Positions 1 to 9,274 of a stretch of DNA of 50,283 nt are shown piece by piece; position 1 is the first letter of the stretch, and each line of letters opens with the position of its first letter. Both the position numbers and the translations under genes were made by a program. Below the pieces are notes generated by a model. It worked only from the letters and a program-made list of their open reading frames with translations, did not search any database and was not told the DNA's origin. The stretch is from assembly GCA_021777475.1 (NCBI GenBank), contig JAJYDM010000005.1, positions 1 through 50,283 of the forward strand, given 5' to 3'. Source of the DNA: Actinomycetes bacterium (GTDB lineage: Bacteria > Actinomycetota > Acidimicrobiia > Acidimicrobiales > Acidimicrobiaceae).

Positions 1-10
1 CTACGCCCAT

Positions 11-50
11 TGATGGTGAAGGGGCCTGGACCCCTTCACCATCATTTTTA
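11..50 (+). terminator. Rho-independent terminator of an upstream plus-strand gene
   Basis: A perfect 14-bp stem (11-24 paired with 31-44) with a 6-base loop is followed by TTTTTA on the plus strand. The T-tract side indicates it ends a transcript entering from left of the window. It also lies 15 bases past the stop of the converging minus-strand gene, so it may act for both, but there is no T run on that side. Confidence 0.8.
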
Positions 51-59
51 CAAGAGCGG

Positions 60-1439
60 CTAAAGCGCGGCCGCAAACGTGGTTAGAAGCTTGGCCTGAT
101 CTGAAGTCAGTGCCTTGCCAGCTTGCGCAGCTAACTCATTGTCGAAAGCTCTTAGATCGTTTACCACTACCCTCGCCTGTCCCCGCGCTCCAGCCGCTGC
201 CGCGGCGTCGAGCTTGGCGCAAAGGCTATTCGCGGCGCCCTGATTGGACGCGAATTCGCCTACGAGCGCACAAAGACTACTGTAGTCAACAGTAACCGTG
301 AAAGACGTCGAACCGGAACCAACGTTACCAGCTTTGTCCGTGGCGGTTGCCGAGAATACGTGGTTACCGAGACCAAACGACCAAGCCGGGCCGGAGACAT
401 TAGCGCAAGTGTCGGAGGCAACTCCGGATAGTGCATCAGTTGCGTCGCACGCAATTGCGACAGATTGCGCGACCGAATAAGTGCCTCCATTGTCCGAGTA
501 GGCGACAACAGGCGGTGTCTCATCAACATTCACTCTGTAGCTCGCTGTAGCTACGTTCCCAGCATTATCGCTACAGCTAGCCGTCAGCGTGATTCCAGCT
601 CCTTGACCTGAAGAAGTGCTGGTTTGGGTGCAGTCATTGAGATTGATTCCCGAACCGCTGTCCGTCCAGTTCCAATTGACGGTGACGTCGGTATTGTTCC
701 AGCCGTAGTTATTGGCAGCAGGAATCTGAGTGGGAGACGCCACAGGAGGGGTAGTGTCCCCCGGTCTGATCGCAAACTCGGAAACAATGTCACCGGGCGT
801 CCTATTGCTGCTTCCCTCAAAGCTTATTCCATTAATGTTCGCGGCATCTGCAGCTGTAAGACCTTGAAAGCTCGACAAAGGAACGAGGTTAGTCCCTGCC
901 GCCAAATTAGTGTTTTTTGAAAAAGTGTTCCCATTTCCGTCACGTAGCCGAATCGAGAGAAATGGATTTTGCACCTCAACCATGTTTACAACTATGTCAT
1001 CGCTCAAGTTCAGAGAGAGACTCAGTGGAACACCTTTACCCTGGTTGGGGCTAGGACTCCAAAAAGGCCCATAAGTCCCGATCTCAGTACCATAAGCGAA
1101 GACTTGTTCCGGCGCGTAGGTATTATTCCCGAACCACTCCGCTGTACCCTGGGCAGCATTGATTGCCATCTGCGCCGGGAAGGGCCCAAATACACAGCTG
1201 CCTCCATCGCGCATCTCCAACTCACGTGCGCCACCAGCTATCGATGGGCTTTGGTAGTATTCGAATGTTGAATTTCCACAGGCCGACCACGTTCCACTCC
1301 CAGACGTAAAGTTGTCGATGACGATATCGTGCGAGGTGGAGGTACTGGCATAGGCTGGTACAGCCCATAAGACGCTAAACCCCAAAACTACCGTGGTCAC
1401 CGCCATAAATGTGCGGCGTAAACATGACAATTCCCTCAT
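60..1439 (-). CDS. Secreted Ig-like repeat protein with C-terminal FIMAH-like domain
   Basis: 459 residues with an N-terminal signal peptide: basic start MRELSCLRR, a hydrophobic core at about residues 12-27, then a VPAYAS-type cleavage site. The middle holds two bacterial Ig-like/HYR-like repeats, recognisable by the recurring DxTPPV, CxDNAGN and TDKAGNVG patterns typical of extracellular adhesive or carbohydrate-associated proteins. The last 70 or so residues (alanine-rich, LCAKLDAAAAAG through LTSDQAKLLTTFAAAL) resemble a FIMAH domain. No catalytic domain is visible in the first 200 residues, which could be a carbohydrate-binding-like beta fold. Probably exported and cell-surface or extracellular; specific function unknown. 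A second ATG at residue 12 is a possible start. Confidence 0.75.
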   Translation of the reverse strand: MRELSCLRRTFMAVTTVVLGFSVLWAVPAYASTSTSHDIVIDNFTSGSGTWSACGNSTFEYYQSPSIAGGARELEMRDGGSCVFGPFPAQMAINAAQGTAEWFGNNTYAPEQVFAYGTEIGTYGPFWSPSPNQGKGVPLSLSLNLSDDIVVNMVEVQNPFLSIRLRDGNGNTFSKNTNLAAGTNLVPLSSFQGLTAADAANINGISFEGSSNRTPGDIVSEFAIRPGDTTPPVASPTQIPAANNYGWNNTDVTVNWNWTDSGSGINLNDCTQTSTSSGQGAGITLTASCSDNAGNVATASYRVNVDETPPVVAYSDNGGTYSVAQSVAIACDATDALSGVASDTCANVSGPAWSFGLGNHVFSATATDKAGNVGSGSTSFTVTVDYSSLCALVGEFASNQGAANSLCAKLDAAAAAGARGQARVVVNDLRAFDNELAAQAGKALTSDQAKLLTTFAAAL

Positions 1440-2086
1440 ATGAGCTATCTACCTTCCTTGAATGAACTAGGTTTGGCTCGCCATGCGCGTTGGAGTCGCT
1501 AAATTCATCACAGCACCAATGCGGTAACGTTCCTTTCCCACTTTTTTTTCCATTATTATCTTGGAGTCGTAGTAATGAAATGTTTGTTACTATTCGCCTC
1601 CATAATTTAAAGTTATTCTCACTGTGGCTATTGATAGTCGTACTCTGGGTGGCATAACGCATCACACTACGATGACGAATACACGCATGTGACCGACCAG
1701 TCCACCTTGAGATCCCGACAAACGACGCCCACTACGACCCAAAGACGCCGGCACCGGAAACCGGTATCGAGCACTCAGATAGTCCCTGACACAAAATTGA
1801 GCTCACGTCATGGCGGTGACCATGATTTTTTCCAATGACGTTTCTCGCGATTCAAAGTGTCGGCAGTGGATAGGTATCAAAAGCTGCAGTATGGCAGAGT
1901 TTCCACGCTGAGCCGACAACGTTGATCGAGACTCCTACGCAGTTTGGTTAGGCGTGTTAGCAGCCGCAGCTAAGTTCCATCACCGGCCAATGCAGCCATA
2001 TCTCAAAACTGCTGTTGGAGTTACACCTCAAAGTATGGCAGACTAAGCTCTTGAGTGGTTCAGTCATCGGCATTAAGTAGGAAAAG
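1440..2086. other. Long intergenic stretch, no gene recognised
   Basis: About 650 bases with no reading frame that resembles a known protein. Presumably contains the promoter of the minus-strand secreted protein on its left side and of the small membrane protein on its right. No repeat or RNA gene was recognised. Confidence 0.5.
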
Positions 2087-2251
2087 ATGATGGGAATAAG
2101 GACAGTCGTCGTGGTTTACCTGATCGCGCTCATTGCCATCGTGGTTGGCGCAGATGTGCTGTTTTTCAGGCACCACTTCTGGTTGCGGTTGGCGGGAAAC
2201 GTAGGTATCGTTCTTATATTCATTGCGTTCTACTTCAGGTACCTGAAGTAA
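2087..2251 (+). CDS. 54-residue membrane protein
   Basis: A short frame starting ATG-ATG (2087) and ending TAA at 2251. It encodes two hydrophobic segments (about residues 5-24 and 36-50) separated by a charged/aromatic stretch, VLFFRHHFWLRL. The pattern of a short hydrophobic helix, LFFR-HFW-R, then a second helix resembles small actinobacterial membrane proteins of unknown function. A purine-rich AGGAAAAG precedes the start. It stands alone between non-coding stretches. Function unknown; the clear two-helix topology makes a chance frame unlikely. Confidence 0.6.
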   Translation: MMGIRTVVVVYLIALIAIVVGADVLFFRHHFWLRLAGNVGIVLIFIAFYFRYLK

Positions 2252-2499
2252 ACTTGTATTTAGCTATGGAATGGCATCCGGGGCACCATCGGCACGATGG
2301 ACACTACGTCGTCGAAAGGCTGACCGCTCTCAACCACAAGTAACCCAACTGCCCGACTGATACTTTGCGTCACTCTGAATTAGAAATATGCCACAACGCC
2401 GTCCGAAGTAAGACCTTACGCACCACCAAATTTGGGCTACCGTGCTTGAGGGACGACCACGGCTGTGCCCTGGCTCAACTGTCCGGAGCTAAATTACCC

Positions 2500-3136
2500 A
2501 TGAGATGGCTTGTAGACCATCTCGTCACAAGCGTGGCAGCAAGTTCCAGCGCTCCGGCTTCCTCGAAAAAACGCGTTGTTTCAGGCACTAACTCTCGCTA
2601 GTTCTCGCAGCGTAATCGAACTGCTGCTACCCTGTTCAAATTTAGAACAACCTCATCATTTCCGCCGACGTTGAGAGCATGGCCGCGTGCACCGAAGCAT
2701 GCAGATCTCCCGCTAGGTCAGGCCGGCCACCACGTGAAACGATGGCCCCGATCTCGACCTGAGAAGCTGAGCCTGCCCATAAAGCCACCGTTGCCCCCGT
2801 GCTCACACCGAATTACCCGATCGTAGCTTCCGGGCGCTCACACTGGTGTCGCGGCCATTGAGCGGCAACCTTTTTGCGCCTGGCCAACACTTCAATAGCG
2901 AAAACATTGGCGCATTTAGATTCCTCACCAGGTGTAAGCAAGTCAAATAGAAGAGTCGTTATGCCATCCTGATTGATAATATCTGCCGCAAAGCGATTCC
3001 GGGGACTGAAGCGGCTGCTTCCACCTCCGTGCGTGAAAAGGACAGTAGCGTGAGCTTCCAGGGGCTCCGCAAGTACGCCCCGTCGCAACTCCTCCGCAAG
3101 AATTTCTATATCCAAAATCCGGATGACTTGGCGCAA
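2500..3136 (-). pseudogene. Decayed dienelactone-hydrolase-type alpha/beta hydrolase
   Basis: The first part (3136-2816) reads as the N-terminal half of the hydrolase often paired with or fused to phosphoribosyltransferases: LFTHGGGSSRFSPRNRFAAD, then LLFDLLTP. A TAA at 2813-2815 replaces the residue expected between IG and FG. Reading on in the same frame gives FGVSTGATVAL (the nucleophile-elbow region) and SRGGRPDLAGD. A frameshift near 2680 then moves to a frame encoding VGGNDEVVLNLNRVAAVRL and, after another stop, TTRFFEEAGALELAATLV, the expected C-terminus. At least two stops and one frameshift break the gene. The phosphoribosyltransferase immediately upstream on the same strand is intact. 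Ends are approximate. Confidence 0.85.
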
Positions 3137-3148
3137 GGTCAGATCACA

Positions 3149-3889
3149 TTAGCTGGCGTTCGGGGGCCTTGCTGACGGATCCTCTGCACTATCGTATTCC
3201 AGCTCATCCGATGTAAGGGTTGAAATATTTCGTTGGGCACCAGGCTGTAACAATTCAGCCACCCGCTTTCGAAGTAATTCGACGACCTCTTTGTCGCTTG
3301 TCTGAGTGAAGTTCACATAGGATTTGCCCACTGAATAGAATCGATTCGGCTGCTCCAAACACACCACTTCGTCGGCCGCGCGAGCAAGCCTATCTACCGA
3401 TTCGGAAGAACCAACTGGCACGGCAACGGTAATTTTGGATGCTCCTTGAGCACGCGCCACCCTGCAGGCGGCTGTTGCCGTGGCACCGGTAGCCAGTCCG
3501 TCATCCACTATCACAACGTGTAGCCCCTTCAGAGATATCTGCTGCCGGTCGCCGCGAAAGCGACGTACCTGCTGGTCGACCTCAGCTCGCTTGTCTTCCT
3601 CGGCGGCTAGCAGTTCCTTTTGAGTAACCCCCACAGCCTGCACGAGTCCATAGTCGACCACGAGAGCACCGTCCTCCCCAACGGCCCCCATGGCGAGTTC
3701 AGGCTGGCGTGGTACCCCAAGCTTCCTCACTACGATTACGTCGAGCGGCGCCTCAAGAGCCCGGGCCACTTCAAATGCCACCGGTACCCCTCCTCTTGGA
3801 AGCCCCACCACGACAACCCCTAAGTCACGAAGGTACAATAGAGCTTGACCGAGGCGCCTGCCCGCATCCCTTCGGTCGATGAAGCCCAC
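3149..3889 (-). CDS. Phosphoribosyltransferase-family protein
   Basis: 246 residues of the type I PRTase fold. The PRPP-binding loop VIVDDGLATGATA lies near residues 126-138, and the N-terminal GLPRGGVPVAFEVA segment is typical of the family. It is commonly found with, or fused to, a dienelactone-hydrolase domain; here that partner lies directly downstream but is broken. Substrate unknown; these stand-alone PRTases are not established nucleotide-salvage enzymes. The upstream hypothetical gene ends only 5 bases before this start, so the two are probably cotranscribed. Confidence 0.85.
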   Translation of the reverse strand: MGFIDRRDAGRRLGQALLYLRDLGVVVVGLPRGGVPVAFEVARALEAPLDVIVVRKLGVPRQPELAMGAVGEDGALVVDYGLVQAVGVTQKELLAAEEDKRAEVDQQVRRFRGDRQQISLKGLHVVIVDDGLATGATATAACRVARAQGASKITVAVPVGSSESVDRLARAADEVVCLEQPNRFYSVGKSYVNFTQTSDKEVVELLRKRVAELLQPGAQRNISTLTSDELEYDSAEDPSARPPNAS

Positions 3890-3894
3890 CTAAA

Positions 3895-4935
3895 TCAGAA
3901 CTCCATAGGGTGTATATCGGGTCCCTCTCCGTCATCCCAGAGGGATGTAAGCTCCTGAGGCGTCGCCAGGATTGACTGATCGATTCGTACTGCGGCGTCA
4001 AATTCATTTCTATGCACAGCGCGGTACCAGCGACTTGCAAGCTCAGTTTCGGCCTTGTCCTCATTTCCGATCCCTTGCTCGACCAGCGGCCGATACAACT
4101 CCTGCGCATTGCGGAGTGTCGGCACAATCGCGCGGTATATGCCGTCAAAATTGAAGCCCCTGTTATAACTCCACTCAAGCGCGGGTCGAACACGTTTGTG
4201 TTCCGGTGCACCTCCCCAATTTGAAACGGTTGTGACCAAAACATGACCGGTTGCCAAGATGACCACGCCGGAACCGCCCGGCAAGAACTCACGCACAAGA
4301 TGTCCGGCATTTGGCTCACCTATGTCGCGGGATGATGTCACTCGTGCAACACCGAAGTGAGAGTTGCGCTCCCTAACTACGATCCCGGTCCGGTCAAGCC
4401 GCTTTTCCAAATGTGTGGCTAGCGCTCGCAGAGTCTCGACCATGTGCCGGTCACACGGGTTCCATGGCGAATTATTGCTGCGATATATCATACGAAAGTA
4501 GTGTTCGGCGTTTAGGACCGGCCTGGCAGTCTTCTCCCCAAGGAAGTTCTCGTCCTTGGTCAACCACACGTTTCTGACGACAAGCTCACCAGCCCTGTCG
4601 TTTAGATCCATTTGATGAGCTACAACCTCCCCCTGGCAGGGCGTGACAAACTTCAACTCTGCGGAATGGTCCTGCGCCTCTGGAGCAGTATTGCCCGCGC
4701 ACATGCCCAGCAAATACCAGTTCACGGGGAACGCAGTGGGCCAGTCAGTCTCGACGCCAACCTCCACGAATCCTTGCTCAACGTCAGAAGGCTTAGTGAT
4801 CTGGACCCGTTCCTGATAGAACTCGTCGTTACCAAGGGTGGCCTCAACGACTAGAACAAAGCGCGTGCTACTTATGCAGTCGAGGAGGCCGTCATATTCC
4901 GATTCCGGGCCATCCAATCGCTCCAAGTCCTGCAT
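3895..4935 (-). CDS. Hypothetical protein
   Basis: About 346 residues using the ATG at 4935, which has a strong AAGGGAG site 6 bases upstream; an upstream ATG at 4989 would add 18 residues but lacks a site. No recognised family. The protein is soluble, acidic and rich in Trp and charged residues, with no signal peptide or transmembrane helix. Distinct stretches include NSPWNPCDRHMVETLRALA and a Gly-rich GGSGVVILATGHVLV segment. It sits 5 bases before the phosphoribosyltransferase gene, suggesting a two-gene unit. The length and absence of stops support a real gene. Confidence 0.6.
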   Translation of the reverse strand: MQDLERLDGPESEYDGLLDCISSTRFVLVVEATLGNDEFYQERVQITKPSDVEQGFVEVGVETDWPTAFPVNWYLLGMCAGNTAPEAQDHSAELKFVTPCQGEVVAHQMDLNDRAGELVVRNVWLTKDENFLGEKTARPVLNAEHYFRMIYRSNNSPWNPCDRHMVETLRALATHLEKRLDRTGIVVRERNSHFGVARVTSSRDIGEPNAGHLVREFLPGGSGVVILATGHVLVTTVSNWGGAPEHKRVRPALEWSYNRGFNFDGIYRAIVPTLRNAQELYRPLVEQGIGNEDKAETELASRWYRAVHRNEFDAAVRIDQSILATPQELTSLWDDGEGPDIHPMEF

Positions 4936-5896
4936 AGCGCTCCCTTTGGACAAGATCGAATAAGTCTTCCCCAGCTGGCTTCTGTCCAATGGACTCTCTG
5001 AAAATTGAGCCTAATCATTATCACGCAGAATATTCCCGATCCAAGTATTGTCGTGGATCCCTTGAAAACCACAAACGAAGTACTCAGTTTCGTAACAGCC
5101 CTCTGAAGTATCGAACACGACGAACCATTTTGCACCAAGGCAACCACTCTAAAGCAGAACCCGTTGCCAAACTCTCTTCAGAATTGCCGCCGAACGAACC
5201 TTCGCCAGTGCGGAAATGGATTTTCATCACATTGGAAAACCTCCTATTCACAGTCTCATACTGCAGGAAATACCTGGATCCTTATTCAAACCAGATTTCC
5301 GCTCACTGCGTCGAAGGAGGTCGGCTCTGCTGCTTTGCTGGATGAATCAAACATCATGTGTTGTAAGATCGCTTTCGACCGGGTCACAGCGTAGGGGTGA
5401 GTGATCAAAAACCGCGAGAACGAACACGGCCAAGAAGGAGACCATTCGACGATTTCGTCATGGCTCCAACTGGACTTCACCTTTCGCGTCACCAGTGCAG
5501 TCGGATCGCCTATGAATCCAGGTTTCCTTACCTCCAAACCTGGAGCTCCAACTGGTGTTAGGGGCACCTCTGTGCTCGAAGATAATCCATAAACCCCAAT
5601 GGCGCAGGCAGGTAAGCGCTCTGTATGCCCCACGCACTTAAGGTCGTTGTTCCAGCTCAATTATATCAACGATAGAAGTAAGAAGATGGATGCGCATGAC
5701 AACGGTTCCCCTCTGCTGACATACTTCCCATCATTCGAGTTGGCATTCGGCACGCGAACCTGCTTCTCTACACGCATTTAGCAGATCGGGCGTGATAGCT
5801 TGGGTTCAGACCAGCCAAGCACCTCAGGTAGGGTCTACAGCTCCGCAGATAAAGGGACTATTAAAACCACCAAGCGCTTTTTTAGGAGAACCCCAA
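4936..5896. other. Intergenic stretch without a recognised gene
   Basis: Nearly 1 kb between divergent genes. Several frames of 60-125 codons are open but none has family-like composition. A 9-bp inverted repeat with a 10-base loop lies at 5517-5544 (TCCAGGTTT/AAACCTGGA) without a T tract. Nothing else could be supported. Confidence 0.4.
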
Positions 5897-6544
5897 ATGG
5901 CACCGTCTGCACCACACCGAGCCGAGCGTGAAGCCCTCTGCAACTTAATGATTGCCCTCGGTCCAGATGCTCCAACCTTATGCCAAGGATGGAGCACCGG
6001 TGATCTGGCCGTCCATCTAGTGATTCGAGAGCGCAAATTGCTCGCCGCCACAGGAATAGTGTTTGGTGGACCCTTTGCTATGGTGTTACGCCGAGCCACT
6101 AACCGGATGAAATTGGAGCCGTACCCCAATTTGGTTGAAACGATACAATTTGGGCCACCACTTTGGCTTCGTCCATTTGATAGTGCCATGAACCTGATGG
6201 AGTTCTACGTCCACCATGAAGACATACGGCGAGGTAATGGTGACACCACACCACGTCCTGAGTCCGAGACTGCACAAATCGACGACGCTTTGTGGAAACT
6301 CCTTGGCCGCTCAGGCAGACTTTTAACCCGCAAGATGGGATCTGTCGGACTCACTCTGCGCCGATCGGACAGATCGCATCAAACCGAGGTTACCGCGCAC
6401 ACGGGATCACCTGTGGCAACCATGTCGGGCCGTCCAGGAGAACTGGTTCTCTATCTGATGGGCCGTAAATCCGCGGCGAATATCAAACTTGAAGGGCCGA
6501 TGGAAGCGATTGACGCGGTCACAAGCGTCTCATTCGGAATTTAA
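5897..6544 (+). CDS. TIGR03085-type metal-binding (DinB/maleylpyruvate-isomerase-like) protein
   Basis: 215 residues from the ATG at 5897, preceded by TAGGAGAA with good spacing; the longer open frame from 5792 is not used by this choice. The N-terminus (ERREAL-type helix, LGPDAPTLCQGWSTGDLAVHLVIRER) matches the actinobacterial TIGR03085 group of the DinB/mycothiol-dependent isomerase fold. Histidines at the expected metal positions are seen in AVHLVIRE and YVHHEDIRR. These proteins are cytosolic, and most have no proven reaction. Not obviously linked to a neighbour. Confidence 0.8.
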   Translation: MAPSAPHRAEREALCNLMIALGPDAPTLCQGWSTGDLAVHLVIRERKLLAATGIVFGGPFAMVLRRATNRMKLEPYPNLVETIQFGPPLWLRPFDSAMNLMEFYVHHEDIRRGNGDTTPRPESETAQIDDALWKLLGRSGRLLTRKMGSVGLTLRRSDRSHQTEVTAHTGSPVATMSGRPGELVLYLMGRKSAANIKLEGPMEAIDAVTSVSFGI

Positions 6545-7044
6545 TCCAACTGTCAGGCAATGGTAATCTTTGGGCTCCGATAAGGCTTCGCTGCCACGCC
6601 ACTATTTGAGCTATATACACCATTCGCCACTGATCACCAGGAAATTTTGGGCTAATCCTTGATATTGGCAACATGGGCATCTTCATCTGAAAGACTTGCA
6701 AAAGCGCCTTGGGACAAAACCCAACCTGGACCGCAACGCCTTAGCCATTGATCACTTTTGTCCGGTCATTGAAAATGTCTGAGGCGATATTTACAAACCA
6801 AAGTCCGAGGAAAAAGAGACACACTGTGGACGAAACAAGCCCAAAGGTGGCACAGACAATTTGCGCGCGGGTACCAGTTTTCCGGTTAACCGCCAAGTGT
6901 GACATCACCACAAGATCGATTGAAGCAACCAGGAACGCTTCAATGTGATTGACGTCAGCTTTTTCCTTTCGATTACGGTTTCAACAAGACACTTCCATCG
7001 AACTGCACCGCTTGAGCCGCTTTACGACAATCTTGAAATACTGC
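6545..7044. other. Intergenic stretch, no gene recognised
   Basis: 500 bases between two converging genes. A 66-codon open frame on the plus strand lacks a ribosome binding site and protein-like composition. No convincing terminator was found. Confidence 0.4.
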
Positions 7045-7452
7045 TCAGCCAGCAAAAGCCCTAAGAAATGCTCGCTGGTTCCAGTAGCCCTCAACACGGC
7101 TAATTAGACCATCGCCAGTAACTGTGAGAATGTCGATCCCGTCAGCCGCCGCATGCGCGCCAGACAAAGATTCCACGGTCATGTGCCATTGCACAGCTAT
7201 CGATCCACCCGTCGGGTGAATGGCAAGTGGAGTGATATCGAGGTGCCGGGACACCGAGCACAGCCCCTTGGAAAAGTATTTCGCTATCTCGGCCCGACCC
7301 TTGCGAACCGTGCTTCCAACCGGATCCTCCAACTCGCCGTCTTCCGTAAATACAGCCGCAATCATCTCCGCGTCCAATGCACTAAGTCCAGCGAAATACG
7401 CCTTTAGTGCTTGTAGAGTAACCTCATCACTTGTGTTGCTCTGCTCCGACAC
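7045..7452 (-). CDS. SnoaL/ketosteroid-isomerase-like (NTF2 fold) protein
   Basis: 135 residues from a GTG at 7452 preceded by AGGAGG with 6-base spacing; this decides the start over the ATG at 7488. The sequence follows the NTF2-like pattern: helix with LKAYFAGLSALDAEMIAAVF, then EDGELEDPVG, KGRAEIAKYF, and a beta sheet ending EGYWN. The family includes steroid isomerases, polyketide cyclases and ring hydroxylase small subunits. The exact substrate cannot be read from sequence. It lies alone, 450 bases from the PanB-like gene. Confidence 0.7.
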   Translation of the reverse strand: MSEQSNTSDEVTLQALKAYFAGLSALDAEMIAAVFTEDGELEDPVGSTVRKGRAEIAKYFSKGLCSVSRHLDITPLAIHPTGGSIAVQWHMTVESLSGAHAAADGIDILTVTGDGLISRVEGYWNQRAFLRAFAG

Positions 7453-7900
7453 TCCAAACCTCCTGAACTGCGGTAACGAAAATTGCACGGTCCGTTTCGG
7501 GCCGCCCGACTATTTTGACGACATTCTTGCATATTTTGACGCTGACCACCAACTCGGCCGGAAACCATCAGATACCATCAATTCCGAGATCTACAAGGGC
7601 CGCATAAGATTCAAAACCGAGCCACGAAATACCGTTCCCGGCGGTCGTAGAATGCCGAAGGAGTAGCCGTTATTTCGTCAATCCACCCGCGTCCTCAAAC
7701 ATGATGCCCAAGCTGACGGCAGTCTTTGCCAAGGCGATGCTCAACAAACCCGCAAAGATGAGATTCAGTTTTCATCCCACAATGTTTGCGGCCGCATCCG
7801 ATGATCGCCTCAGAAATTATCTCCATTTTGAACTTGGCGGAAAACTGCCAAAGTCGCCTGCGCGACAACAGGTGGAAGTGCCCATCATGAGCCATCATGT
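7453..7900. other. Intergenic stretch, no gene recognised
   Basis: About 450 bases downstream of the PanB-like gene and upstream of the SnoaL-like gene. No protein-like frame, T-tract terminator or repeat was found. Confidence 0.4.
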
Positions 7901-8725
7901 TCAGGCTGGAATTCCGCCCTTTATCTGTCGGCCCGCCCGCACATCCTCGGAATATGCGCTTATTGCATCCAAAGTCAGTTTGGCGACATTCACGTAGGCA
8001 TCCTCAGGTTCAGTATCAATGCCATTTGCACCATAGCCAATTGCGGCTGTGACCATGCGGATTCGACCGTCGAGCCACGGACCGCCACCAAAACCACCTA
8101 AAACCGGAATGGACACGGCCTTAGCAACCGCAGGACCAACAATGGGCCCAGAGTTGGTGAAGTTCAGCATGGACGCTCCAGCTGCTTCGAGAAGCCTCGC
8201 CTCCTCGATAAATGCCTCGGTCATTTTCGCAGGAATCTCCGATCCCTTAGAAGGAGTTGCACTGTAGGTGACCCCATATCGCAGAGCGGTCTGAGGCGTA
8301 ATCCCGAACTGTGCTATGACTGGGATCCCGGCACGGTCTATCGCTGTTATAGCCTCAGGAAAATCTGCAGCTCCGTCCAGCTTCACCATGTCAGCACCAG
8401 CCTCCTTAGCCAACCTGATGGCAGCCTTAACGGCACTCTTAGTTCCTTCCTGCAATGGTCCAAATGGGAAGTCACAGGTAAGCAAAGCCCTTTTCACACC
8501 GCGGCGAACAGCCTGGCATACGACGAGGAGCTGATCCATCGTAATTTCAAGCGGGTGTGATTGTCCCCAGAGATTCACTCCAACCGTATCTCCCACTGAA
8601 ACAAGATCTACACCCGCACGGTCAACAATTCGGGCAATCTGGTAATCCCACGCAACCACACCAACTATCTTCTGACCTTGCCGCTTCATCTCCTGAAGGC
8701 CGGGAACAGTCACTTTTGTATCCAT
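7901..8725 (-). CDS. Ketopantoate-hydroxymethyltransferase-like (PanB/PEP-mutase superfamily) enzyme, divergent
   Basis: 274 residues along the length of KPHMT. Comparing by eye with E. coli PanB, the metal-binding aspartates are kept (VGDTVG, D46; CDFPFG, D85), as is the lysine in VKLDG (K115), but the following Glu is Asp. The HLGLTPQ motif reads QFGITPQ, and the general-base Glu region (LEC in PanB) reads LNF (N188). The substitutions argue against ordinary pantothenate synthesis. PanB takes a one-carbon unit from methylene-THF; relatives are C-C lyases. It is the third gene of the Rieske-oxygenase operon (41 bases after the unknown gene), so a role on an aromatic-pathway intermediate is more likely. 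RBS GAAAGGA upstream. Confidence 0.75.
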   Translation of the reverse strand: MDTKVTVPGLQEMKRQGQKIVGVVAWDYQIARIVDRAGVDLVSVGDTVGVNLWGQSHPLEITMDQLLVVCQAVRRGVKRALLTCDFPFGPLQEGTKSAVKAAIRLAKEAGADMVKLDGAADFPEAITAIDRAGIPVIAQFGITPQTALRYGVTYSATPSKGSEIPAKMTEAFIEEARLLEAAGASMLNFTNSGPIVGPAVAKAVSIPVLGGFGGGPWLDGRIRMVTAAIGYGANGIDTEPEDAYVNVAKLTLDAISAYSEDVRAGRQIKGGIPA

Positions 8726-8766
8726 CGTCTTGTCCTTTCGAAATGGAGCAAAGTTCTGGCGAATAT

Positions 8767-9273
8767 TTAGGCCCGCAAGGCTATTAATAGGGCTTCCAAG
8801 TCGCTTCCGTCAGCCGGAACCAGAAGTACCTGCGCACAAGGTCGCAGGACCGAAACCGTCAGTTCGGTATTGTCACCATGGACCAAACCGGCAGTCATAA
8901 TCCCGCGCACAGCGCATGCGGCGCCAATAGTCGCAGCGGCCTCAGATCCGTAATCACTTGACGCGACCATGATTATGGAATCGACGTCCTCCAACTCGTC
9001 ATTTAGCAACGCAACGGCACCATCCAGGCTGCGAAACACCACTTCAACGGGACCACCATGCATTCCCTGGGTACTTATGGCGGTCTCAGCCACAAAGAAC
9101 TTCGCCTTGGTCCAAGGCGTTTCAGCGACCTTGCGCACCATGAGCTCGGCACCGGAGTCGAGCGCCACCACTCGGACGCCGCGGGAGGGTGCCAAAGGAT
9201 AGTCAAGGCGGAAACGCAACTCCGCTGCTGACGCAGCTTTGACGGAACTGCCTGGAAATATTGGGCCGGTCAT
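8767..9273 (-). CDS. Conserved-looking protein of unknown function in Rieske operon
   Basis: 168 residues, no family recognised. It has an alternating beta/alpha appearance with two Rossmann-like stretches: DSIIMVASSDYGSEAAATIG and VLRPCAQVLLVPADG, plus a leading RVVALDSGAELMV strand. No signal peptide or membrane segment. The ATG follows the stop of the upstream Rieske gene by a single base, so translation is probably coupled, and the PanB-like gene follows after 41 bases. The tight packing suggests a function in the same step or complex as its neighbours. Confidence 0.65.
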   Translation of the reverse strand: MTGPIFPGSSVKAASAAELRFRLDYPLAPSRGVRVVALDSGAELMVRKVAETPWTKAKFFVAETAISTQGMHGGPVEVVFRSLDGAVALLNDELEDVDSIIMVASSDYGSEAAATIGAACAVRGIMTAGLVHGDNTELTVSVLRPCAQVLLVPADGSDLEALLIALRA

Positions 9274-9274
9274 C

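Noticed and set aside
2365-2601. A 78-codon plus-strand frame
   Set aside because: It lies opposite the decayed C-terminal part of the dienelactone hydrolase and has no protein-like pattern of its own.
5286-5660. A 124-codon minus-strand frame
   Set aside because: No ribosome binding site, composition unlike a protein and no family; treated as chance.
7901-8725. Housekeeping panB for pantothenate synthesis
   Set aside because: Key catalytic positions differ (Gln139, Asn188) and the gene is in a Rieske-oxygenase operon without panC or panD.
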